Source: Mesorhizobium loti (GTDB lineage: Bacteria; Pseudomonadota; Alphaproteobacteria; Rhizobiales; Rhizobiaceae). Taken from it: a stretch of DNA of 64,000 nucleotides. The notes under the pieces are model-generated. The model saw only the letters and a program-made list of their open reading frames with translations. It did not search any database and was not told where the DNA came from. Within the stretch, counting starts at the first letter, position 1, and each line of letters begins with the position of its first letter. Shown here piece after piece: positions 46,475-56,300 of the stretch. The stretch covers positions 45,366 to 109,365 of the forward strand of contig NZ_QGGH01000016.1 in NCBI RefSeq assembly GCF_003148495.1. The letters run 5' to 3'. Both the position numbers and the translations under genes were made by a program.

Positions 46475-48918
46475 ACCTTTCGGAATATCGCGGCAAGGCC
46501 GACCGGCTTGCCGACCATCTGCCCTGGGCAGCACTGGTGGCGCCCGGCATCGTGCTCAACAAGGACGGCAGCGTTCAGCGGACTCTTCGGTTTCGCGGGC
46601 CCGATCTGGAAAGCTCGACCGAAGCCGAACTCATCGGCATCTGCGCCCGGGCCAACGATGCGCTTAGACGCCTTGGCTCCGGCTGGACATTGTTTTTCGA
46701 GGCCGAGCGCATCGAAGCGCTGGGCTATCCGTCCTCGCGTTTCCCGGACGCGGCGTCATGGCTGGTTGATGAAGAACGGCGTGCTGCCTTCGAAGGCAAG
46801 GTCGCGCATTTCGAGAGCCGCTATCACCTGACCTTGCTGTCCATGCCGCCACCGGACGCCCAGGCGCGGGCGGAAAGCGCGCTCGTCGACTCGCATCATT
46901 CAGAAGGCGAAAGAGACTGGCGCCAGGAGATGGCGCGGTTCCGTGACGAGACCGACCGTGTGCTGGATCTTCTGTCGGGCTTCATGCCCGAAGTGCGTCC
47001 GCTCGATGACGCCGAGACGCTGACATACCTGCACGACACGATCTCGACCCGCCGCCATCCGGTCGCCGTGCCGGAAACGCCAATGTATCTGGACGGCATC
47101 CTGGTCGATGTGCCGCTTACCGGCGGCTTGGAGCCGATGCTGGGTGAGCAACATCTTCGCACACTTACCATCCTCGGCTTTCCGAACCTCACCCGGCCCG
47201 GAATCCTCGATGCCCTCAATCATCAGGATTTCGCCTATCGCTGGATGACGCGCTTCATTCCGCTCGGCAAGACCGAGGCCACCAAGACGCTGACCCGCTT
47301 GCGCCGGCAGTGGTTTGCCAAGCGCAAATCGATCGTCGCAATCCTGCGCGAGGTTGTAAGCAACGAACCCGTTCCGCTCATCGACAGCGACGCCGACAAT
47401 AAGGCGCTCGACGCCGATGAAGCACTTCAGGCGTTGGGCGGCGATCATGTCGGCTTCGGGTATCTCACTGCAACGGTGACGGTATGGGACGAGGATCGCC
47501 AAGCCGCCGCTGAGAAACTTCGCGCGGTCGAGCGCATCATCAATGGGCTCGGGTTCACCACCATCCGCGAAAGCGTCAATGCGGTCGAAGCCTGGCTCGG
47601 CTCGCTGCCGGGTCATGTCTATGCCAACGTTCGTCAGCCGCTCGTTCACACGCTGAACCTTGCCCATCTCATGCCGCTTTCCTCGGTGTGGGCCGGTCCT
47701 GCGGCGAACGAGCATCTGGCTGAATTCACTGGACGAGAGGCCCCGCCGCTCCTCATCGCCGAAACCAGCGGGTCGACTCCGTTCCGGCTTTCTTCCCATG
47801 TCGAAGATGTCGGCCACATGCTGATCGTTGGACCGACCGGCGCCGGAAAATCGGTGCTGCTTGCCCTGATCGCCCTGCAGTTTCGTCGCTATGCCGGCGC
47901 GCAGGTCTATGTCTTCGACAAAGGCAATTCGGCGCGCGCGGCAACGCTCGCCATGGGTGGAGAGCATCATGTATTGGGTTCGGACGGTGCGCTTGCCTTC
48001 CAGCCACTGCGCAATATCGGTGATCAGGGTAGGCGCAGCTGGGCAGCTGAATGGATCGCCGGCCTGATTGCCCATGAGAACGTCACCCTCACGCCGGAGG
48101 TGAAGGAGGCGATCTGGTCGGCGCTCAACAGCCTCGCCACCGCGCCGGCGCAGGAGCGCACGCTGACCGGTCTGTCGGTCCTGCTTCAGTCCAATGCACT
48201 GAAGTCCGCCTTAATGCCCTACACGCTCGACGGTCCCTTCGGCCGATTGCTCGATGCCGACGACGATCGGCTGGCCTTGTCGGATGTGCAGTGCTTCGAG
48301 ACCGAGGAGCTGATGCATAGCCAAAGCGCTGTGCTGCCTGTGCTCACCTATCTCTTCCATCGCCTTGAGGAGCGGTTCGACGGGCGACCGACGCTGCTCA
48401 TGCTCGATGAGGCCTGGGTCTATCTCGACAATCCGCTTTTTGCTGCCCGCATCCGCGAATGGCTGAAGGTGCTGCGAAAGAAGAACGTATCGGTGATCTT
48501 CGCCACGCAGTCGCTTGCCGACATCGCCGGCTCTGCAATAGCGCCGGCGATCATCGAGAGCTGCCCACAGCGCATTTTTCTCCCCAATGATCGTGCCGTG
48601 GAACCGCAGGCACGGACTGCCTATGAGCGCTTCGGTCTCAACGACCGGCAGATTGAACTGATCGCCCGGGCCACGCCGAAGCGGCACTACTATTTGCAGT
48701 CGCGCTGCGGCAACCGTCTCTTCGAGCTCGGGCTCGGCCCCATCGCGCTTGCACTTTGCGGCGCCTCGGGTCCAGCCGAGCAAAGCCTGATCGACAGGGT
48801 CCTGTCCAAGCACGGGCAGGACAGCTTTGTCTTTCGCTTCCTCGGCGCCCGCGGCCTGGATTGGGCGGCCGAGCTTCTCCAGCAATTCCCTCAACCAACC
48901 AAGGAGCAATCGTCATGA
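46468..48918 (+). CDS. trbE: TrbE conjugal ATPase (VirB4 family)
   Basis: An 816-residue ATPase of the Trb mating apparatus. It starts MLNLSEYRGKADRLADHLPW, followed by the CagE/TrbE domain, Walker A (IVGPTGAGKSVLLALIAL, about residue 455), Walker B (TLLMLDEAWVYLDNP) and IFATQSLADIAGSAI. The ATG at 46468 has GAGGGG at good spacing; the in-frame ATG at 46459 directly abuts that sequence and is less likely. Overlaps trbD and trbJ. Confidence 0.96.
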   Translation: MLNLSEYRGKADRLADHLPWAALVAPGIVLNKDGSVQRTLRFRGPDLESSTEAELIGICARANDALRRLGSGWTLFFEAERIEALGYPSSRFPDAASWLVDEERRAAFEGKVAHFESRYHLTLLSMPPPDAQARAESALVDSHHSEGERDWRQEMARFRDETDRVLDLLSGFMPEVRPLDDAETLTYLHDTISTRRHPVAVPETPMYLDGILVDVPLTGGLEPMLGEQHLRTLTILGFPNLTRPGILDALNHQDFAYRWMTRFIPLGKTEATKTLTRLRRQWFAKRKSIVAILREVVSNEPVPLIDSDADNKALDADEALQALGGDHVGFGYLTATVTVWDEDRQAAAEKLRAVERIINGLGFTTIRESVNAVEAWLGSLPGHVYANVRQPLVHTLNLAHLMPLSSVWAGPAANEHLAEFTGREAPPLLIAETSGSTPFRLSSHVEDVGHMLIVGPTGAGKSVLLALIALQFRRYAGAQVYVFDKGNSARAATLAMGGEHHVLGSDGALAFQPLRNIGDQGRRSWAAEWIAGLIAHENVTLTPEVKEAIWSALNSLATAPAQERTLTGLSVLLQSNALKSALMPYTLDGPFGRLLDADDDRLALSDVQCFETEELMHSQSAVLPVLTYLFHRLEERFDGRPTLLMLDEAWVYLDNPLFAARIREWLKVLRKKNVSVIFATQSLADIAGSAIAPAIIESCPQRIFLPNDRAVEPQARTAYERFGLNDRQIELIARATPKRHYYLQSRCGNRLFELGLGPIALALCGASGPAEQSLIDRVLSKHGQDSFVFRFLGARGLDWAAELLQQFPQPTKEQSS

Positions 48919-49640
48919 TGCGGCGCCGCTTTCTCTCGGGCCTGATCACCCTTTCGTTGATCGCCAAGCCGATGGCCGACTACGTGCAGCCGGCCTACGC
49001 GCTCATCGTGTTCGATCCGTCGAACTACGCACAGAACGTGCTCACGGCGGCGCGCTCGCTGGAGCAGATCAACAACCAGATCCAGTCGCTCCAGAACCAG
49101 GCGACCGTGCTGCAGAACATGGCACGCAATCTTCAGAGTCTGGATTTTTCTTCCGTGGGTCAGCTTACCGGCTCGCTCCAACGGATCGACGGTCTGATGG
49201 ACCAGGCGAGTGGCCTGAGCTTTGATCTCAACAAGCTTCAGGACCAGTGGCGTAATCAATATCCGGAAAGCTACGACGCCACGATCAAGGTCAGCGATGT
49301 GGCGAGCGCCGCACGTGACCGCTGGCAAAGCGCAATGCAGGCATTCCGTCAGACCATGGGTGTTCAGTCGCAGATCGTCGAGAATGTTCGCGGTGATGGC
49401 GACCTGCTTGCCGATCTCGTCAACCGCAGCCAAGGCGCGGCCGGTGCGCTTCAGGCAAGTCAGGCCACTAACCAGCTCCTTGCGCTTTCGACCAAGCAGC
49501 AGATGCAGATCCAGACGCTGCTCGCAACGCAGTTCCGCGCTGAGGCCGAGGATGCGGCGCGCAAGGCGCAGTCCGAGGAGGCCGCGCGCGAGACGACAAA
49601 GCGCTTCCTCGGCACAGGCACGGCCTATCCCGGCAACTGA
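48915..49640 (+). CDS. trbJ: TrbJ (VirB5 family)
   Basis: A 241-residue exported protein. Signal MMRRRFLSGLITLSLIAKPM, then IVFDPSNYAQNVLTAARSLE and long coiled-coil-prone helices (QINNQIQSLQNQATVLQNMA). It is a pilus-associated component; in RP4 TrbJ is needed for mating. Its start overlaps the trbE stop. trbL follows after 31 bp without a trbK between them. Confidence 0.93.
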   Translation: MMRRRFLSGLITLSLIAKPMADYVQPAYALIVFDPSNYAQNVLTAARSLEQINNQIQSLQNQATVLQNMARNLQSLDFSSVGQLTGSLQRIDGLMDQASGLSFDLNKLQDQWRNQYPESYDATIKVSDVASAARDRWQSAMQAFRQTMGVQSQIVENVRGDGDLLADLVNRSQGAAGALQASQATNQLLALSTKQQMQIQTLLATQFRAEAEDAARKAQSEEAARETTKRFLGTGTAYPGN

Positions 49641-49671
49641 TCACCAATCTCTTGACGACGAGGAAGGCGGC

Positions 49672-50994
49672 ATGAACGACCTTGGGGTCATTGATCGCTT
49701 CATGGAGACCTTCATCCGCTACATCGATAGCGGGTTCGGTCTGCTCTCGGGCGATGTCGCCTTCCTTACCACGACCCTGATCGGCATCGACGTCACACTT
49801 GCCGGCCTCGCCTGGGCATTCGGCGGCGAACCCAACATATTCGGCCGGCTCATCCGCAAAGTGCTCTATGTCGGCGTCTTTGCCTTCATCTTGAATAACT
49901 TCAAGAACCTCGCCGATATCATTTATCGGTCCTTTGCCGGTCTCGGCATCAATGCGTCATCCGGCAACCTATCTGCCGACAATCTCCTGCATCCGGGCCG
50001 CATTGCCGCAACCGGTTTCGAGGGCGCCTGGCCGCTTCTCGGTCAGGCAAGCCAGCTTCTCGGCTTCCCAGAAATCTTCGGCAACGCGCTCACCATCTTC
50101 GTGCTGCTCGTGGCCTGGTTCCTGGTCATCATCGCCTTCTTCATCCTCTCCATCCAACTCTTCATCACCATTCTCGAATTCAAACTCACCACTCTGGCCG
50201 GATTCATTCTTGTGCCCTTCGCGCTTTGGAACCGGTCAGCGTTTCTCGCCGAGCGCGTGCTCGGCAATGTCATCTCGTCGGGCATCAAGGTGATGGTGTT
50301 GGCCGTCATCATCGGCATCGGCTCCACGCTCTTTGGCGAGTTCGCTTCCGCGCTGCAAGGCAAGGAGCCGGATCTGGCCGCCGCCATGTCACAGGTCCTG
50401 GGCGCCTTGGCGCTCCTTGGTCTCGGCATTTTCGGACCTGGGATAGCCTCCGGTCTTGTCTCGGGCGCGCCGCAGCTTGGCGCGGGCGCCGCACTTGGAA
50501 CCACGGCAGCCGCAGCCGGTGCATCGCTCGTTGCCGCAGGCGCAGCATTTGCCGGCGCGCGCATGGCAACCGGCAGCGGTCTCACCGCACTCCGTGCCGG
50601 CACGACCATGGGGTCAGCGGCTTCTACGGCCTGGCAGATGGGGCGCGCAACATCGCCCGAGTCCGGCCTGCCCGGTGTAGCTGCTGGAATGCATGGTGTG
50701 ACCAGCGCCGCCGGCGGCGCCGCAATGCGGGCGGCACGATCTGCCGCAGGAGGCTTCGGGCGCAGCGTTGATGCCGGGCGCGAAGCTGCCTGGACCGCGA
50801 CCGGTGGTGCGCCGACCGCATCCATGACCGGAAGCCCTACTGGTCCGGTCGCTGATGCCGCGCCCGGCTGGGCCAGGCGCCTGCGTTCCGAACAGACAGC
50901 CCGTGCCCACCGTCACGCCGCCATGCAGGCCGTCCGTGAAGGCGACAGGCCGGGAGGCAGCGCCAATCCCTCTCTCAACGACAAGGACGACTAA
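49672..50994 (+). CDS. trbL: TrbL (VirB6 family)
   Basis: A 440-residue polytopic inner-membrane protein. It starts MNDLGVIDRFMETFIRYIDS, has at least five hydrophobic helices between residues ~30 and 270, and an Ala/Gly/Thr-rich hydrophilic C-terminal tail (residues ~300-440), typical of TrbL. GAGGAAGG precedes the ATG. trbF starts directly after the stop codon. Confidence 0.94.
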   Translation: MNDLGVIDRFMETFIRYIDSGFGLLSGDVAFLTTTLIGIDVTLAGLAWAFGGEPNIFGRLIRKVLYVGVFAFILNNFKNLADIIYRSFAGLGINASSGNLSADNLLHPGRIAATGFEGAWPLLGQASQLLGFPEIFGNALTIFVLLVAWFLVIIAFFILSIQLFITILEFKLTTLAGFILVPFALWNRSAFLAERVLGNVISSGIKVMVLAVIIGIGSTLFGEFASALQGKEPDLAAAMSQVLGALALLGLGIFGPGIASGLVSGAPQLGAGAALGTTAAAAGASLVAAGAAFAGARMATGSGLTALRAGTTMGSAASTAWQMGRATSPESGLPGVAAGMHGVTSAAGGAAMRAARSAAGGFGRSVDAGREAAWTATGGAPTASMTGSPTGPVADAAPGWARRLRSEQTARAHRHAAMQAVREGDRPGGSANPSLNDKDD

Positions 50995-51720
50995 ATGCTA
51001 TTCAAGCGACCCATTCAACGTTACGGCAAGACGCCCGAGCCGGTCACGCCGTATCAGAAGGCCGCGCAGCTCTGGGACGAGCGCATAGGCTCATCTCGAG
51101 TGCAGGCCCGCAACTGGCGGTTCATGGCTCTTGGCTGTCTGACCTTGGCGGCCGGACTTTCCGGCGGACTCGTGTGGCAGTCGATCCAGAGCCGCGTCGT
51201 GCCTTACGTCGTCGAGGTCGACGGCTTCGGCGAGGCACGCGCCGTTGCGCCGGCAATCCGGGACTACGAGCCCTCCGATGCCCAGATCGCGTGGCATCTC
51301 GGCCGCTTCATTCAGAATGTCCGTTCCGTTTCCACCGATCCGGTGCTGGTGCGGCAGAACTGGCTTTCGGCCTATGACTTCGCCACCGACCGCGCGGCGC
51401 TCTTTCTCAACGAGTACGCCAAGGCGAACGATCCTTTCGGTCAGATCGGCACACGCAGCGTGTCGGTGCAAGTGACCAGCGTGGTCAGGGCTTCCGACAG
51501 CTCGTTCCAGGTCAAATGGGCCGAGCAGGTTTTTGAGCGCGGCAGCCTTGCCAGCACGACGCGCTGGACCGCGATCCTCACCATCGTGATCCGCCCGCCA
51601 AGCAATACTGACCAACTGCGCAACAACCCGCTCGGCGTCTTCATCAACGCCATCGATTGGTCGCGCGAGCTCGACAGTGCTGCGCCGACGTCCGTTTCCC
51701 CAAAAGGAGTCCACCAATGA
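50995..51720 (+). CDS. trbF: TrbF (VirB8 family)
   Basis: A 241-residue protein with a short cytoplasmic start (FKRPIQRYGKTPEPVTPYQK, AAQLWDERIG), one membrane helix (FMALGCLTLAAGLSGGLVW) and a periplasmic VirB8-like domain (VVPYVVEVDGFGEA, TRWTAILTIVIRPP). An assembly factor of the Trb channel. Its stop overlaps trbG (ATGA). Confidence 0.95.
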   Translation: MLFKRPIQRYGKTPEPVTPYQKAAQLWDERIGSSRVQARNWRFMALGCLTLAAGLSGGLVWQSIQSRVVPYVVEVDGFGEARAVAPAIRDYEPSDAQIAWHLGRFIQNVRSVSTDPVLVRQNWLSAYDFATDRAALFLNEYAKANDPFGQIGTRSVSVQVTSVVRASDSSFQVKWAEQVFERGSLASTTRWTAILTIVIRPPSNTDQLRNNPLGVFINAIDWSRELDSAAPTSVSPKGVHQ

Positions 51721-52745
51721 AGAATAGAATGTCGCCGGTCCGTGCCGTGCTGATCCTGTCGGCCTCTACAGCGGTCCTCTCCGCCTGCGCGTCGAAGCCG
51801 GTACCGCCGCCTGAGATTTCCTATGATGCTGCCGATTTCAAACCAGCCGCAATCGAGAAGCCGCCGGAGAAGCCGGTCAAGATAGTCGAGGTGCCAAAGC
51901 CGCTGCCGCTACCCGGTCAGTTACAGCCCAATCCGGGCAGGGTGGCCGAAGACAAGCGCTCTCCTGAAGAACGGGTCTCCGATGCCAATAAAGCAGCGAC
52001 GCAGCAACCTACCAGGTATGGGTACATGAATGCGGTTCAGGTTTATCCATTCGCCGATGGCGCGCTCTATCAGCTCTACGCCGCACCGGAGCGCGTCACC
52101 GATATCGCACTCCAGCCGGGCGAGAAGCTAACAGCCGTGTCGGCCGGCGACACGGTGCGTTGGGTGATCGGCGATACCGTCAGCGGCACCGGTGACAATC
52201 AGCGCACCCATGTGCTGGTAAAACCCTTCGCGCCGGGGCTTACCACCAATCTGGTGATCACCACAGAACGACGCACCTACCATTTGCAGCTTCAAAGCAC
52301 CGAGAAAACCTCGATGGCGGCGATCTCTTGGACCTATAGCGAGGACCAGATCATCGCGCTACGCCAGCGCAACGCTCAAGCCGAGGGTGCCATGCCGGTA
52401 GCTTCGAATGTGGCGCTCGAGAATATCCGCTTTCGGTATTCAATCACCGGCGACACACCACCCTGGAGGCCGACGCGCGCTTTCGACGATGGCAGCAAGG
52501 TCTATATCGAATTCCCCCGTCGCATTGATCAGGGTGAAGCGCCTCCTCTCTTCATCGTCGGCGCCGATGGCAATGACCAGCTCGTCAACTTCCGTATGCG
52601 CGGCAACTATTACATCGTCGATCGCCTCTTTGCTGCCGCCGAACTGCGCCTCGGCGCCAAACAGCAGCAAGTGGTGCGCATCACCAGGACTGACGGCCGG
52701 CAACCGCCGCGGCGGATTCCGCTCTTTGCGCGGCCCAGCAGGTGA
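51717..52745 (+). CDS. trbG: TrbG (VirB9 family)
   Basis: A 342-residue outer-membrane core protein. The signal ends in a lipobox (AVLSACASKP), so it is probably a lipoprotein. A Pro-rich linker precedes the VirB9 domain (PFADGALYQLYAAPERVTDI, NIRFRYSITGD, FVRMRGNYYIVDRLF-type end: NFRMRGNYYIVDRLFAAAEL). Overlaps trbF by four bases; trbI follows 11 bp later. Confidence 0.95.
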   Translation: MKNRMSPVRAVLILSASTAVLSACASKPVPPPEISYDAADFKPAAIEKPPEKPVKIVEVPKPLPLPGQLQPNPGRVAEDKRSPEERVSDANKAATQQPTRYGYMNAVQVYPFADGALYQLYAAPERVTDIALQPGEKLTAVSAGDTVRWVIGDTVSGTGDNQRTHVLVKPFAPGLTTNLVITTERRTYHLQLQSTEKTSMAAISWTYSEDQIIALRQRNAQAEGAMPVASNVALENIRFRYSITGDTPPWRPTRAFDDGSKVYIEFPRRIDQGEAPPLFIVGADGNDQLVNFRMRGNYYIVDRLFAAAELRLGAKQQQVVRITRTDGRQPPRRIPLFARPSR

Positions 52746-52756
52746 GGGGAGCGCTC

Positions 52757-53971
52757 ATGACCGACACTTCCCGATCCGATGCGCCGCCGAAACTCGATCC
52801 CGAGCAGCTGCAATTGCGAGCCTCGCCCCGCCGCGCTGTCCGATTCAGGCGCGGTGTGATCGTCGCCATCGCTGCAGTCGGATCCGGTGCCATTCTGGGC
52901 GTCACGATGATGGCGCTTCAAGGACCGGCATGGCGTATCAAGCACCAGGCAGAGGACCGCTATAACACCGAGCGCAAGCCACCCGCCGAGGGACTAGAAG
53001 CGCTTCCCAAGGACTATACCGGGATCATGCCGAAGGCCCCTGTGCTCGGACCGCCACTGCCCGGCGACCTCGGTCGCCCCATCCTTGAACGCCAACGTCA
53101 GCTCGGCATCGCGCCAGGGCAGGATATCTCCGCCGAGGAGCAGCGCCTTGCCCAGCAAGCAATTGAGGCGCGCGAGTCGCAAGTCTTGTTCCGGATCGAC
53201 AATCGACCCAGACAGACAGATGTCGCCGGCGGCGGGCCGAGTGCGCAGCAGCCGTCTGAGGCGCTTCCGCAATCCGGAGCGACGCGCGCGTCAGCTTCCG
53301 TTGCCCCAGCCGAGGGTGACCAGAACAACCAACAGCGCAAGCTCGATTTTATCAGTCAGCGAAACACAAGCGGGATCTACAATCCGCATGCGCTGCAGAC
53401 GCCGGCCTCGCCCTACCAACTGATGGCCGGCAGCGTGATCGCGGCCAGTCTCGTCACCGGCATAAATTCCGACTTGCCTGGCCTTGTCGTCGCGCAGGTC
53501 ACCGAGAATGTGCTCGACACAGTCACCGGCAGCATTGTGCTCATTCCGCAAGGCTCACGCCTCATCGGCACTTATGACAGCGTCGTGGCTTTTGGGCAGA
53601 GGCGCGCATTGCTGGTCTGGCAGCGAATAATCCTGCCCGACGGTTCCTCGATCGAAATCGACAATCTGCCAGCGACGGATACTGCCGGCTATGCCGGGCT
53701 TGAAGACAAGGTCGATTTTCACACCTGGCAGCTGATCAAGGGAGTTGCTCTAGCGACGCTACTGGGCGTTGGTACCGAGTTGAGCTTTGGGGAAAACGAA
53801 AGCGACCTAGTTAAGGCAATCCGGGAATCCACTCAGCAAAACATCAGTCAAGCCGGCCAGCGCATCACCGAAAAGAACCTGAATATTCAACCCACCATTA
53901 TCGTCCGCCCCGGTTGGCCCCTACGCGTGATTGTACACAAGGATCTTGTGCTGCGCCCATACCCGACTTGA
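52757..53971 (+). CDS. trbI: TrbI (VirB10 family)
   Basis: A 404-residue envelope-spanning scaffold. Cytoplasmic basic start, one membrane helix (VIVAIAAVGSGAILGVTM), Pro/Gln-rich periplasmic part and the C-terminal barrel domain (LMAGSVIAASLVTGINSDLP, GSIVLIPQGSRLIGTYDSVV, GYAGLEDKVDFHTWQL). ATG at 52757 with GAGGGGAG upstream is preferred over GTG at 52742. A DUF2274 gene follows 12 bp downstream. Confidence 0.95.
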   Translation: MTDTSRSDAPPKLDPEQLQLRASPRRAVRFRRGVIVAIAAVGSGAILGVTMMALQGPAWRIKHQAEDRYNTERKPPAEGLEALPKDYTGIMPKAPVLGPPLPGDLGRPILERQRQLGIAPGQDISAEEQRLAQQAIEARESQVLFRIDNRPRQTDVAGGGPSAQQPSEALPQSGATRASASVAPAEGDQNNQQRKLDFISQRNTSGIYNPHALQTPASPYQLMAGSVIAASLVTGINSDLPGLVVAQVTENVLDTVTGSIVLIPQGSRLIGTYDSVVAFGQRRALLVWQRIILPDGSSIEIDNLPATDTAGYAGLEDKVDFHTWQLIKGVALATLLGVGTELSFGENESDLVKAIRESTQQNISQAGQRITEKNLNIQPTIIVRPGWPLRVIVHKDLVLRPYPT

Positions 53972-53983
53972 ACAGGAGTAATC

Positions 53984-54256
53984 ATGGCAGATCTGAAACT
54001 TGGAAAGCTTCCAGACCGGACACCTTCGAAGATGACCATCACCGTTAGCGCGGACCTGAACCAAGCACTCAAGGACTATGCGGCGCTTTACCGCCAGACC
54101 TATGGCGAGTCTGAAACGGTAGCGGAACTCATACCTTTCATGCTGGCAGGGTTTTTGGAAGGTGACAGAGCGTTTGCCAAGGCCAGAAAGGAAAGCTTGC
54201 CTGCCGCCGGCATGTCAGAGAAATCGCGACGCGTGTCAGGTTCAGATTCCGAGTAA
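53984..54256 (+). CDS. DUF2274 protein at the end of the trb operon
   Basis: A 90-residue protein of the DUF2274 family, regularly the last gene of trb operons in rhizobia and other proteobacteria. LKLGKLPDRTPSKMTITVSA and LNQALKDYAALYRQTYGE resemble a ribbon-helix-helix start, so DNA binding is possible but unproven. ETVAELIPFMLAGFLEGDRA is the conserved second half. AGGAG lies seven bases before the ATG. Confidence 0.88.
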   Translation: MADLKLGKLPDRTPSKMTITVSADLNQALKDYAALYRQTYGESETVAELIPFMLAGFLEGDRAFAKARKESLPAAGMSEKSRRVSGSDSE

Positions 54257-54793
54257 TCGAAGCATAAAGTTGGTCAATTGGCGCAGCCGCCCGGGTGCCT
54301 AATTTCCCAGCGGTCGCGGCCTACCGATCCGTCATGTAAGGCCTATGCGCGAACTTCGAGCAGCTCGAGGTCAAGTAAGTGCCTGGGCGGCCCGGAAACC
54401 GCGAACAGGCGCAGGGCGTGCTAGCCGCACTGATGCATGGTTTCAGACACGTGGGAACGCCGTGCGGTTGTTACTCAGAATGAGCTCATCTCAAAGGGGC
54501 ATTCAAGAGCCGCAGCGCTGAGTAGCGGAAGCCGCAATGGGGTGCGTCGTTGACATTCAGTGAAAGACTGGGCCGAACAATCCAACCTGCTTGGGCGGAT
54601 ACGAAGTGGAGCCCTGCCTGCAGGGTTAAGGCGGGTCCCAGCCCTCTGCCATGCGACCCCCTTTGGGAAATACCCGCGTCGTCACAGCATCGTAAAGTGG
54701 CGCCACATGCACTATCGAATTGTTAGCTGCTGGTTTCGGCGATTTTGAGGAGGTTCGCGATCGACTGAAGACGGTGACGTTCGTCTGTGGCAC
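54257..54793. other. Gap between trb operon and the fix block
   Basis: No gene recognised in 537 bp; the frame at 54560-54748 resembles nothing known. The trb operon should end here, but no hairpin with T-tract was found. It may be a junction between modules. Confidence 0.35.
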
Positions 54794-56143
54794 TCAGACT
54801 GCCACTGAGTGCCTGGCCGTTCCACTTTCGAAATATTTGTCGAACTTCGCTGCAATGCTCCTTACAAAGGGACGACTTTCCGCCGATACGACGTAACTGT
54901 CACCTTGGAGTTCAAGCGGTCGAGCAGGGTCGCCAATGGCGATGGAGCTTGCTTGGAAAAGAAGCTTTTGTCCGGCTTCCCCGAAGCGTTCCACCAGATC
55001 GGCTGCTGAAAAGCCGAAATCGCACATCAAGCGCTCGATGATCCAGCCGCGAACACGGTCATCTTCGGAAAACGCGATGCCGCGGACCGTGGCCAGATGT
55101 CCCCCCTCGACCATGCGTCCATATTCGGCTGTCGACGGCATGTTCTGCGAATAGCCCTGTCGAAACCGGCTGATCGATGACGGCCCGAGCCCGATCAGTG
55201 TTTCGCAGCGATCCTCGGTGTAGCCCTGGAAATTGCGGCGGATTGTTCCCGCGCGAGCCGAGACTGCAAGCGCATCATCCGGCTTGGCGAAATGGTCTAT
55301 TCCAATTGCCTCGTATCCGGCGCCCATGATCAGACGGGCGGCAATTTGCCACTGAGCGAACCGTTCGGCCGGACCCGGCAACCATGCCTCGTCGATCATA
55401 GTCTGATGCTTCTTGAACCAGGGCACATGCGCGTAGCCGAACAGCGCCATCCGGTCCGGCTCCAGAGTCAGCGCCTGCGCCACGGTGGAACAGACGCTCT
55501 CCCTGGTCTGATGCGGCAGGCCGTAAAGCAAATCGAGGTTCACGGACCCCACGCCGCGAGAGCGAATGCCGTCGACAACCGCCTTGGTCTGCAAAAAGCT
55601 CTGCTCGCGGTTGATCGCCTTCTGCACCTTCGGATCGAAATCCTGAACGCCGAGGCTCGCCCGCGCCATGCCGATCTCGGCAAGTGTATCAAGGCGGGCT
55701 TCGTCCATGTCGTTGGGTTCGATTTCGACGCTGATCTTCGCATCGGCAAGAAAATCGAAGCTATCCCGCAGGACAGTTCCCAAGGCTATCATATCCTCGG
55801 GCTTCAGCATGGTCGGCGAGCCGCCGCCGAAATGCACGGCGCGGACATGGGCCTTGCCGCCGACAAGACCGGCGACAGTCGCGATCTCCGCGTGAAGCGA
55901 GCGGAGATACGAAGCCACCGGCTCGTAGCGGCGGGTCTGCTTTGTATGGCACGCACAGAACCAGCACAGCCGGTCGCAATAAGGGATGTGCAGGTAGAGC
56001 GAGACCTCGTCACCGCTTTCGAGCGCCTTCAACCAGCTTCGATAGACATCAGCGTCGACGCCAGGATGGAAATGCGGCGCGGTCGGGTAACTGGTATAAC
56101 GCGGGACGTTCTCGCCAAGCCTGGCAGCTAATTCCGGTCTCAT
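54794..56143 (-). CDS. hemN: HemN oxygen-independent coproporphyrinogen III oxidase
   Basis: A 449-residue radical-SAM enzyme with standard features: NVPRYTSYPTAPHFHPGVDA at the start, SLYLHIPYCDRLCWFCACHT with Cys-x3-Cys-x2-Cys plus the extra Cys, AVHFGGGSPTMLKPEDM, and LYGLPHQTRESVCSTVAQAL. It makes protoporphyrinogen at low oxygen, feeding haem to the cbb3 oxidase. ATG at 56143 gives family length; the open frame continues to 56320 without family similarity. Divergent from fnrN, with a candidate Fnr-like site between them. More complete than the hemN at 38997. Confidence 0.95.
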   Translation of the reverse strand: MRPELAARLGENVPRYTSYPTAPHFHPGVDADVYRSWLKALESGDEVSLYLHIPYCDRLCWFCACHTKQTRRYEPVASYLRSLHAEIATVAGLVGGKAHVRAVHFGGGSPTMLKPEDMIALGTVLRDSFDFLADAKISVEIEPNDMDEARLDTLAEIGMARASLGVQDFDPKVQKAINREQSFLQTKAVVDGIRSRGVGSVNLDLLYGLPHQTRESVCSTVAQALTLEPDRMALFGYAHVPWFKKHQTMIDEAWLPGPAERFAQWQIAARLIMGAGYEAIGIDHFAKPDDALAVSARAGTIRRNFQGYTEDRCETLIGLGPSSISRFRQGYSQNMPSTAEYGRMVEGGHLATVRGIAFSEDDRVRGWIIERLMCDFGFSAADLVERFGEAGQKLLFQASSIAIGDPARPLELQGDSYVVSAESRPFVRSIAAKFDKYFESGTARHSVAV

Positions 56144-56201
56144 TTGGTGGTCCGCCGTTTTTGCCTCGCCGGAAGTCTGGACGCGTCGAAGAGCCAATGC
56201 C

Positions 56202-56215
56202 CTGATTTCGGTCAG
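56202..56215. promoter_or_regulatory. Possible Fnr/FixK-like site between hemN and fnrN
   Basis: CTGATTTCGGTCAG is a CTGA-N6-TCAG dyad related to the TTGAT-N4-ATCAA anaerobox but with three mismatches. Its place between divergent microaerobic genes is suggestive only. Confidence 0.3.
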
Positions 56216-56300
56216 CCTCCAGCACGGACAAACTGCCGCAAGGATTTCTCTGCCATCGCTTGCTATCCTGTCGAAACTTGGGATCGGTAGCGCGAGCGTA

